DNA of 64,000 nucleotides, from assembly GCA_946811185.2 (NCBI GenBank), contig OX328099.1, positions 69,320,714 to 69,384,713 of the forward strand, given 5' to 3'. The notes beneath the pieces are model-generated. The model was not told the origin of the DNA. It saw only the letters and a list, made by a program, of their open reading frames with translations, and did not search any database. Source of the stretch: Hippopus hippopus. Taxonomy: Eukaryota; Mollusca; Bivalvia; Cardiida; Cardiidae. Of this stretch, positions 45,501-57,500 are shown piece after piece. Position 1 is the stretch's first letter; each line of letters opens with the position of its first letter. The position numbers and the translations under genes are program-made.

Positions 45501-48500
45501 GGGGAAAAGAGAGAGAAAGAGTGAGAGAGAGTGAGGGCCGGGGAAGGAAAGGTGATCGGGGAAGAGAGTGAGAGTTAGAGATGAATTCAAACAAATCTTA
45601 AAAAGAATTTTGGCTGCACTGGAAATTGAACCCTGGTCAATATTCAACGTTCTTAACATTGTTCAAATTCAAAATTCCAACACTAGCCATCCAGTTTGCA
45701 AAAACAAGAAAAAATGAAAAAAGGATGATCAAATTTCAGACAATTTTCTACCATTTCATGGTATACTTTTTATGTATCTACAAACATGTAACAAATACTG
45801 TATATTGTGTGAAGCCATTCAAAGCTTAGTGACAAAGCAGTGATTGTTATCTAAACTGTAGTATTCTGTTATACTTGCTTAATCCATCTGAGCAGCAAAT
45901 AAACATTTTATAACTCTATACTAGATGACAAGATTATAAATTTGCACAAACTGAAAGCAACTGAAGATGTTTAAATATGGTTCTTATGCAAGTTTTATCT
46001 TTTAAATTTACAAAAACATTGTCGGAAAAGGAGAAAAAGCTGGTTACCAGAACCTTTTCTTTTTCCCAGATTGTTTTCAAAAACTTTGTTCCATAAAACG
46101 CATGGCGGTCTGATGAAAAGTCAACTCCTAACCTCACATACACACTTTTTTCTTGTCTTGCAACAAACAAGTTTGACATAATTATCAGAAAGAAAATTGC
46201 AAATAAATACAAACAGAAAATGATGCTTTAGCTAGAATATCTCAGCAATATGAATTTGATGAGCAACATCAGGGGTGTTACAGCCCACGTTTAACTTATA
46301 TCCTCTTATAACAATTTTGTTGTGGACAAATTTAAAAACATAACCGTAAAATACTGAGAGACATCATTCAGTATGGTTTAACAATGCAGAAATGTGATGA
46401 AATTGTATCAAAAGGAAATATTCCTTGTTATGCACAATTTTTCTTTTTCCATTGTGTTTTCAAAAACGATCTGATAAAAATGTCTGATTAAATGAATTAC
46501 AGCAGAGCAAAGTCAAATTTTAAAATTATTCAACCTTTCTTTTTCGCAAGGATACTCCAAATATCCTAAAATGAATAACTCTTTACCACACGACAAAAAT
46601 GTAGACATGTCCAAACTGAAGACCTTTGCAGGTGCCAATTCAAATGCAGCTCAAATGGTGGAATTTGTATTTGATAAGGTTAAAATATTTCAAGAAAAGA
46701 AGGAAAAACTGGTTACCAGCATTTCCTCCTTTCCAAAATGTTTTAAAACAGGCTTCTTTCTCAGGGTCATTAAAATTCGGGTTTGTGTAGTAAAGGCATA
46801 ACAGACTGATAAAACTATCTGCCTTACCTACAGTCCTGAAGACAGAAACATCACAGTTGAGGATAAGAATTGCTAAGGTGGAATGAAGATGTGAAAATTC
46901 TCGAGACTGTATAGAACTCCATCTCCGTATAGACGTCTCTTGATCTTGACTGGACACAGAATGACCCAACAAAAACGTGGCCAACTTTTTAAATCCATTT
47001 TGTTTGAACATAAGGATACATGCTTTGGTACCCTGTAATGCAAGAAAAAAAGATAAAGAACTCAAAATAATCTTGAAAATGATAATTTGGTAAGAATATG
47101 TAAAAAAAAAATAATAGATAAATGAATGAGTCATGCACTGTTTTACTCTTTACTGAATGACAAAATTTTAGACTGTTCCAAATTGAAAGCACTTGCAGAC
47201 GACAAAATAAACGTAACTCAAAAATTGAAATTTGTTTCCAGCAGGGTAGAAACATTGTGGGAAAAGGAGAAAATGCTGGTTACCAGCATTTTCTCCTTTT
47301 CCCACAATGTTTTCAAAAGGCTTCTATCTCAGGGTCGTAAAAACCAAGGATTGTTTGGTAAAGGGTTAAAGGGAGTTTAGTGCATCTGAAAAAAGTATCA
47401 ACCCATGTCAGTCTGCCCAGTTCTCTCAGGCTGACATGGGTTGAAACTTAAGGATTATTCTACATCATGATTCAGTTGATTATTAGACCATATGGTATTT
47501 ATGGTTCCACAAGCAATTTCGTTGAAATGATATCCCCCGCCGAAAAATTTACTTGACCGCGTAACTTAAAATCGCTCCCAGTTGGCCATTTTTCATCGAA
47601 TCAAAAAAAAAAAAAAAAAAAATGTGTCTCAGCGGAATTGGTTATTGTACACATGTATAAAGTTTCATGAAATTCCGTCCAATGGTATTGGAGATATTCT
47701 CCCAGACGGACACACGGATGGACGGACAACGCTTAAAACTATATCCCTCCGCCTTCCGCGGGGGATAATAATTATGTGATAATATGCATGGTATAATGCA
47801 TCATGGAGATACATTTAACTCCCTTTTGTCAGAGTGTGGCTCGAAAAAAAAAAAAAAAGGTAATATCAGAATATTCTTTGTCAACACTTTCTCAGAAGAT
47901 GAGCTTTTTATAGTAACTTCAATCACATGCATTCCCCACCCCACCTCCATTAACTCTACCATTTAACCATCCACTTAACCTTCTACACATGATTATACAT
48001 TTACCAATCAACCCCAAGTTTTCATAACTGAAAAAAGAAGGCTTTTAAAAACATGTTTGGAAAAGGAGAAAATGCTGTAACCAACATTTTCTCTTTTTCC
48101 CACAACTTCTTTTTACCCCATCAGACAGAAATCATCATTAGAGCTGTATCCAATTATTCTTTTGCTTTTTTCAATTTTGTTGAGTCTTTATTTCTTTGGC
48201 AAAGGCTTAGCTTCCTTTTTCAAAAAGTGTGACTCACATGTATTGTCAGCTATAGCAAATCAGCTCTTTACCCATGAAAAAATTTTGGGCTTTTCCAAAT
48301 TGAGAGCATTTGCAGACAAGAAATTCAGTATTGCTCCAGTGATTGACTTTGTCTCTGAAAGAATTGAAAGCATTGTTTGAAAAGGAGATAATGCTGTTTA
48401 CCAGCATTTTCTCTTTTTCCCACCATGTTTTCAAAAGCCTTCTCAGACAGTTGTTTAACCGTTTACCACACAATCCAGACTTTTAACGACCTTGAGATAG

Positions 48501-51500
48501 AGGCCTTTTGAAAACATTGTGGGAAAAGAGAAAATGCTGGTAACCAGCATTTTCTCCTTTTTCCACAGTGTTTTCTACCACTCCAAAAACAAATTTCAGT
48601 TTTTCAGTGACATTTATTTTGTCGTCTGCACATGCTTTCAATTTGGTCTAGTCTGAAATTTTGAGGTTTGGTAAAGAGTTAAACTCAGGATTGTGTGGTA
48701 AAAGGTTAAGATGACAATGTCATTCAAATGGAAAAGTATGGTGGCCACTGAGCCACTAAGATTTGGTTCAAACACAAAGAAATCAATGTCACACCTCTGG
48801 CCTTTGAAGCACTATTGGTCTATCATTGAATACCAAAATTTTCATTGGTTGATCATCCACCACCATTACTAAAAAAAAATGCACATCGGAGAATACCTCT
48901 ATATAGTACATAATGTTATTGTTATATACATACAATAACATACTATATATGATACAGAGTTATTTGCCATATAATAACATATTATATACACTGTACAGGC
49001 ACTTGCCAATGTCCTACTCTTAGTAATGGTGTCCCATGATCAACTAATTAAAAATTCAGTGTTCACTGAGAGTCTAATAGAGCCTCAGTGGCCTAAGATC
49101 ACACTTACCAGTTTCACGTAACAATACAAGACATAAAAATATTGAACACTTTGTTTACAATGATCCACCACTTCTTTATTCAACATGTTCAGCAAGTGTT
49201 CCAAGATTCTGTCCAAAGACTCGTAAGTCTGAAATTAAAATGAAAAAGTTTTTACAATTTACCACACAATCCCATGTTTTAACGAACCTGAAGAATTATT
49301 TTGAAAATTTTACAGGAAAAAGAGAACATGCAGATAACCAGCATTTTCTCCTTTTCTCTGCCGAGCCCCTGTTGCAAGTTTAACAACCCTTAAGAAGAAT
49401 GATTTTGAAAATATCACAGGAAAAAGAGAAAATGCAGGTACCCCTGTAGCACATTCAGTAGCGTACAGGACATGAGAACAGGGAGGGGTTGCTGGTTCTA
49501 TCCCCAACTCAGCCAATTTCTTTCTGATAAATTAATGATAGTCATAGTGACAGAATTCATTCTTCTCTCACTGCTGACCATTGTTTTGACGCTGGTTATG
49601 TGGGAAAGCAGCCAGTGGCTTGGAAAGAATGTTGTGTGGAGCACTGGTAAAAGAAACTCCAGGAAAGCATGGAAAGGTGCACTGGCCACCACGGCATTAC
49701 TGAAATAATGTTGAAAACGGTGTTAACTCAATACAATCAATCAATCAATAAATCAATCAATTCTCCATCATATTTTCTTCCCTTTAATAGCTCTGTAATT
49801 TGTGTCACATTAATGTATCATGACTGCAATTGATGACCATTAAATGTCTTACAATAAGATTCCCCTTGAATACCCTATGATGATATTCCCCTTGAATGCC
49901 ATACAATGAGATGCCCCTTGAATATCCTATGATGAGATGCCCCTTGAATATCCTATGATGAGATGCCCCTAGAATGCCTTACAATAGTATGCTCCTTGAA
50001 TGCCTTACAAGATCGCCGTTGAATGCCTTACAATGAGATGTCCCTTGATTGCTCTATGACAAGATTTCCCTTTAACGCCTTACAATGAGATGCCCCTTGA
50101 ATTCCCTACAAAACATTCCCCTTGAATGCCATATAATGAGATGCCCCTTGAATGCCATAAAATGAGATTCCCCTAAAATGCCCTATGATGAGATGCCACT
50201 TAATTGCCTAATAGTGAGATGCCTCTTGAATGCCTTACAATGAGACACCCCTTGAATACCCTACAATGAGATGCCCTCGAATGCCCTATAATGGGATGTC
50301 CCTTGAATGCCTTACAATGAGATGCCCTTTAAATGTCTTACAATGAAATGCCCCTTGAATGTCTTACAATGAGATGCCCCTAAAATGCCATACAATGAGA
50401 TGCCCCTTGAATGCCATACAATGTGATGCCTCTTGAATGTCTTACAATGAGATGCCCCCCAAAAAATGCCATACACTGAGATGCCCCTTGAATGCCATTC
50501 AATGTGATGGCCCTTGAATGACATACAGTGTGATGCCCCTTGAATGCCCTAAAATGAGATTATCCTTGAATGCCCTACAATGAGATGCCCCTTGAATGCC
50601 CTACAATGAGATGCCTTTGAATGCCTTACAATGAGATTCTCCTTGAATGCCCTACAATGAGATTCTCCTTGAATGCCCTACAATGAGATGCCTTTGAATG
50701 GTTACAATGTGATGCCCCTTGAAAGCCCTACAATGAGATGCCCCTTGAATGCCCTACAATGAGATGCCCCTTGAATGCCTTACAATAAGATGCCCTTGAA
50801 TGCCTTATAATGAGATGCCCCTTGAATGCCTCACAATGAGATACCTTTCAATGCCTCACAATGAGATACCTTTCAATGCCTTACAATAAGATGCCTTTGA
50901 ATGCCTTACAATGGGATTTCCCTTGTATGCCCTTCAATGAGATGCCCCTTGAATGCCTTACAATGAAATACTCCTTGAATGCCTTACAATGAGATGCCCT
51001 TGAATACCATACAATGAGATGCCCCTTGAATGCCCGACAATGAGATGCCCCTTGAATGCCCTACAATGAGATGCCCTTTGAATTCACTACAATGAGATGC
51101 CCTTTGAACGCCCCACAATGAGATTTCTCTTGAATGCCCTACAAATGCTCAATAATAGTTTTTAAAATCACTACTTACTGGTACTCCTCCATGTTCTGAT
51201 AAGAAACAACATAAGGTCTTTTCCAGTATCTTGGCAAATGTTACCCGAACATCTTTGTTTGGACATTCTAGTAAAAATGGTCTGTAAATAAACATATTGT
51301 GCATCATTCACAACCTTTTACCAAATGACATACTAGTATGCTGCAGGCAACAATTGTTTGACTCGAGCTGTTGAAACTGTCTTGAAAGGGTTAAAAAACA
51401 CTGTTCGGAAAGTAGAAAATGCTAGTTACCTGCATTTCCTTCTTTTCGCATATGTTTTCAAGCCTTTTTCTTCAGTGTTATTAAAACATGGAATTCTTTT

Positions 51501-54500
51501 GTACGGGGTTGCACTAATTATCCCTTTAACCAATAATCCTGTGGTTTGGTGATCTTGAGGAATAAGCCTTCTGGAAACTTTGTGGGAAAAGGAGAAAATG
51601 CTGGTAACCAGCATTTTCTCCTTTTCCCACAATGTTTTCTACCCTTTAAAAGACAAATCCTATCATTTGAGCCACATCTAGTATGTTGTCTGCAGATACT
51701 TTTAATATGGCAGATTCTATAATCATGTTGTATGGTAAACAGTTAACTGAAAAAATGTCCAGTAAATGACTTCACTAACATTCTTCTGAAATATGGTTAA
51801 TCAATATTAAATTAACTTTAATAAAATTGAAAACTTGTTGAAATAAACAACAACCAAAACAACAACAAAAAAACACAGAAATTGCTTGCAACAATGACCC
51901 ATCTATTTTGGTAGCTTTCACTGCAGAAGTTGAAAGGCACAAATAGTTCAACATCTTTTACTTAAAATGCAACTGATATAATTAATGGTATGGTGTACAA
52001 TTACTCTATTAACATAAAATAAATTTCATTGGCAGGAATATTCCCTTTAGGTCACAAAAACTGGCAATTCAACCATATCCAGAAATGAAATATGTACAAT
52101 ATGTCTTACTTGGTAAAACTTCTTCCCTCTTCCTTTGCCAAATAATCTATTAACCACATACATGCCTCCTTATTTCTACTAACTATTGTCTCTATCACCT
52201 CTACCCATTCATCAAGTTCACATCTGAAAAAAGGAACAAAAGCTAAAAATTATGTGAAAATGCATCAAAGGATTCAATTTGTGTGCTTACTCTAATATTT
52301 AGTGGAAATATTTCATCATTAAAACCTTTGTCACACTTGGTCTACTCATTGCAAGATCTACCAAGAACACCGACAGTAACTCATTGATACATAATAATTA
52401 TGTTTAATCCCTGACCAAACAATCACTGCTTTTAATGACCCTAAGGAAGAAGGCTTATGAAAACATTGTTCGAAAAGGAGAAAACGCTGGTAACCAGCAT
52501 TTTCTCCTTTTTCCACAATGTGTTCTATCCTATCAAAGAATATTTTCGTCATTTGAGCCACCTTTAATAACTTTTGTCATCTGCAAATGCTGTCAATTGG
52601 GACATGTCCAAAATTTTGTTGTTTCGTAAAGAGTTAATTAGTTTCTGTATATCATCCCTGTAAGTTCCCGTGCAGTGTACAGGTTTGTAATCATTGTGCC
52701 AAGGTAAGGTCATTGAACAGGCATTCTTTTTGTTTAATCAATGTCAAACAATACAAGTTTATTTACATAAGATAAACAAGGCAAACAACATACTTGCTTT
52801 TCTTTTTTGTCCGAAAGTATGTATGGAATAGAAACCTAACAGCTAGTTTTAAAGACTCAACACACAGCTCATTGTAGTTACTTTGATCATCGTATCCCTG
52901 CAAAGTAAACAGACATCCTATAAATGTGTGGAGTGATGGGAAAAGGCAGTTTAACAACTTTGTAATGCATTTTAGCATCAAGCAACTGGACACATGATGC
53001 AGATCCATTTTGTCAAGAATTTCTTGCCACCAAGGTAAACAGCATTTTCTGCTTTTCCAACAATGTTTTCTACCCTTTCAAAGATAAAGTCCATCATCTG
53101 AGCCACATTAAATTTGTCATCTGCAAATGCTTTTGATTCAGATGAGTCTGAAATTTCGTCATTTTGTAAAGACATACTTTACAGAATTTCTTGCCCCCAA
53201 GGTAAACAGCATTTTCTCTTTTCCGTTTTCTACCCTTTCAAAGATAAATTCTATCATTCAAGGCACATTAAATTTGTCCTCTGCAAATGCTTTCAATTTG
53301 GACAAGTCTGAAATTTTGTCGTTTGGTAAAAAGTTAACTTACAGAATTTCTTGCCACAAGGTTCTTCACAAATTTAAAATACTCCTGGTTATAAACATCC
53401 CTATTTTTCACAAAAGTCACATTATCTCCATGAATCATTCTCTGTATACTGGCGGGCATCTTGTCGACAAAAATTCCTTTCTTTTCACCTTTATGCACTA
53501 GTTCGGTGAGCTCCATTAGACTGTCAGAGTCCCCGCTTCTCCTCCTATTTAAATATTTGAGATATCATAAAGAGAAGTAACTATGGGGTGGATCTAACAA
53601 TTAAAATCATGCATAAAAGCTGTTCTTTCTCATTGCTTTGGTCAATAGCCTTTTTCTATCAAAAGTGTTATTTAGTAATACTCTCAAAGTTAATCTGAAT
53701 TTTACTTTTATGAAAAACGGTATGCAAAAATGCATCTTCAGTTTTTGTAAACATTTATGGTTTAACTCTTTAACATACAATTGAGAACATTGTGGGAGAA
53801 AGAGAAAATGCTAGTGAGAAGCACTTGCTCCTTTTCCAACGATATATTCTACTCTTTCAGAGCTTAATCTTATAATTTTAGCCACAATTAAACAGTTGCC
53901 TGTTAATGTTTTCAGTTTGGCGCAGTCGAAATTTTTGTTGTTTGGTAAAGAGTTAAACTAACTATTTAACATTTTTTCCAGCAGTATTTTTGAGCAACAG
54001 AATGTCTCCTAATTTTAACTCTTTGGATCATACATTTTTCATTCCAAAAAACACAACAGAACTATGTTTCTTTCATCTAAACATCTAAGAAATAATTTCA
54101 GCAAATAACAGTTTGTAAATATCTTAGGTTTCGAATGTGAAAAATCCCAAGAGTACAATCCTTAAACATAGCTGTGGTCCTACTTGCCTTATGGTTAGCA
54201 CTGAAACAAATAACAAAATTTGAGACTTGTCCAAATTGAAAGCATTTGCAGATGAAAAACTGAAGATGGTGGAAAAAGGAGATAACACTCATTACCAGCA
54301 TTTTCTCCTTTTCCCCATAATGTTTTCTACTCCTACAAACACAAATCCTATCATTTGAGCAGCATCTAATCTGCTGTCTGCAAATGCTTTCAATTTGGAC
54401 AAGTCTATAAATTTTGTATAGACAAAAATCTCTAAATTTTGTTATCTAGAAATGCCTGAAGGAATATGCAATATAATCACTTTCAAGATGGAAAGATTAT

Positions 54501-57500
54501 AAATATTTTACCAAGCAAAAAGCATTTTTTGCCACACTCCGATAATTTTCACGATCCTTGAGACTGCACAAATATTGGATAGCTCAAAGTTTTGCAGCAT
54601 CAGCACAAAAACATTTTCAATACTTACGGTACACCATTTGGCCAAAGCTTCCTGGTGACTAGTTTACTTTTTTTGGCAGACATTGGAGTTTTGGCATCTT
54701 CCATTTTCTCATAAAACAACATGTAACCATTCCAGTATCTCAAACGCTCCTCTGGATAGGAATTAGCTGAAACAAAATCAAAATTATTTAAAGATGAGAC
54801 CTGCCTTTTTCCATTCTGTTTTCAGAATAATTGTATATACAAATTGCTTCATGCATCCAAAATATAATTACCTTATGTAAGCACTATGAAAAAAATTCTA
54901 AAGAGGTCAGTTGCTGTATACTTTTGTTTAATCCATTAAATTTTAGACATGTCTAGACTAATTCATTTTGATGACATTTATAGATGATTTGTGAAATGTG
55001 GCTCAAATGATGGAAACTATCTATGAAAGAGTGGCAACATTCTGGGAAAAGGAGAAAATGCTGGTTACCTCATTTCCAATTTTCCCACCATGTTCTCAAA
55101 GGCTGTCTTTCTCAGGCTTGTTAGAACACAGGATTGTTTGGTAAAGGCTTAAACTGAATAAATAGTTTCATTTCGATAAGATGTTTGAAAAAAAAAATGA
55201 AGGAGCCTACCCACAGAGACACATGGCTATGACATAAACTTGAGAACCTTCAGCCAGTGGAGCTAAAAACCCAAGCCAAATACATCTTTCTACTCTGTAC
55301 AAAGTGAAATCAATTTCTTCATCTTAAAATCCATATATCAACTTACATTGCTCATAGACTTTTGCCTTATAGGTCCCTCCAAAACACTCAGCCTCCACAC
55401 TGCTATCTGTCATTTCAAATTCCTCCACTATTGTGTCATTGAACTTGAACCATTTACCTTTATTGTTGTTATTTAGGACTGTTCCCCTGTAATTATACAC
55501 AGCCATTTCAAATTTATATCTTGTGCAGTCTATGTACAACTTAACTGTTAATCAGAAAACAAAATTTTAGACATTTTCTAACACGGTTAGATGTTTAAAA
55601 GTGAACATGCTTTCTTTTAATTAGTATTTCATTATATTTTTTACCTTTTTCCCCGCTGTAGTGTAAAACATATAATTTATCTTTTTAAGCAAAACCTAGC
55701 ATTGATTAATCTGTTGTGTAATGTAGTGTTGATCGAAACTCTTTCCAATTGTCAATCTGTTGTAATAAAATTTTAACCTTTTTCTGTAATTAAGAACTTT
55801 TTACACAAAATAAACAGAAACTATCGCACCTCTCCAATGTTAACAGTCATTAAGATGGGAGCCGAAATAGTGGGTAGCAATGCTGGGCATTGGGCAAAAA
55901 AAGATGTGATAACCTGATTGGTCAAATATTGATTTCCACAGATCCATGTATTGTATGCAATTGCAGACAAGATAGTTGCGCAAGTGATGAGATTTGTCTT
56001 TGAAAAGGTAGAAAACATCCTGAGAAAAAGACAAAATGTTGAATTCAAGCACTTTCCCCTTTTCCCACAATATTTTCAAAAGCACTATTCTTCAGGGTCA
56101 TTAAAACTCTGGAATATACTGAAATGCTCAAAAAACATTTTAACAAAAGGAGAAATCCTCACTTTGTACAACTTTGGTGGGTACATTTATGTTTTCAAGT
56201 TAATTGAACAATTTATTTCAGGTTTATAGCTCATTTACCACACAATCAAATTTCAGATCATTCCTCCGAATTGATAACATTTGTTGAGAATAAATTGAAA
56301 GTGGCTCAAATGATCAAATTTGCCTTTGACAGGGCAGAAAAAACATTGACAAAAATATGCCTACCAACACGATATAGATGGAAAAGTACGATATGTTTGA
56401 ATGGTTATTTTCTAATATCTCTAATATCATATTACAGTGAAAGCTCAACTATCCATGTGTTCCATGGTGTCAATAGTGCAAGGCTGGAGCTCTGCATTGC
56501 CTTTCCAAAGGTACCTCCTACAAGGAAATGCCTTCAGGGAGGGTTGAATGGTTGACTGAATGGTGCTTTATGCCGCTTTCAACATTATTTCAGTCATAAC
56601 ATGGCAACAGCTCACATTTGCAAGTATGTCCTTGGTTTCATCAGTACATAGCTACAGCTCTGAAGTATCTTGCTCTTGGACACTCCCCAAGAAAATCGTA
56701 GTGCTTCGAGTGACAATCAAACCTGTAGCCTCAAGAAATTGAAACCCACACCTTACTATTGAGCCATGCAGGACCTCTGCAAAGATTGACCCTGTATCTT
56801 TGGATTACAAATCCAATGACATAACCACTGACCCTAGCACAACCACCTGTTTTAAAATGATTCCTTTTAACTCTTTATTAATAGATCCTGTGTTTTACAA
56901 TAATTACTAAATTAAAAATTATTTAACAAGTCTGTATTTTCACAATTCTGTTAAAAAAAATCTTTGAAAACATGGAAGCCAGCATTTTCTCTTTTTCTCA
57001 TTATACTTTCTATCCTTTTCTCCTTTTCCATCAGTGTTTTCTATCATTTAAAGACAACTAGATCCATTGATCCACATTTTATTTTTCTGGCTGCAAATGC
57101 TTTCCATTTAAACAAGTCCATAATTTTCCAATGTAGTAAACAATTACTTCAAAAAAGCAATAGAATTTATTGGTAAAAAAGCCTGCACTTGTCTACCTTC
57201 TTTCCCTAATGAATGAGTAATAATGGCCTGCATTAGCCTGCCCACTGTGTACAACCACTCCCACAAGCTCATAATTGATTTGCTTTGCCTCTGGAGTTAC
57301 ACCAATAGCTATTTCCATTACTGGATTTTCATTGGATTTTGAATCTGGGGGCGGAGTTTCAGCCTCAATTCCATTTTCCATAGCTTCTTTGTCACGCCTG
57401 GCCATTCCTTCTGCTGTATAGGGCTCCATATCCAGTACCCATGGAAACTAAACAGAAAATAATAAATAAATGATATTTTTCACTGTTTGTCAGACGACAA

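Noticed and set aside
45223..45659. Overlapping 121- and 123-residue minus-strand frames
   Set aside because: They translate a (CT)n tract, giving only Ser/Leu/Pro-rich low-complexity sequence.
46640..47134. 164-residue minus-strand open frame as a single exon
   Set aside because: Only the central part (46828..47032) is coding USP24 sequence; the rest is intron and MITE read through the splice sites.
49840..51150. CRISPR-like regular repeat array
   Set aside because: Units are contiguous with no spacers, are imperfect, and lie in a eukaryotic intron. It is a minisatellite.
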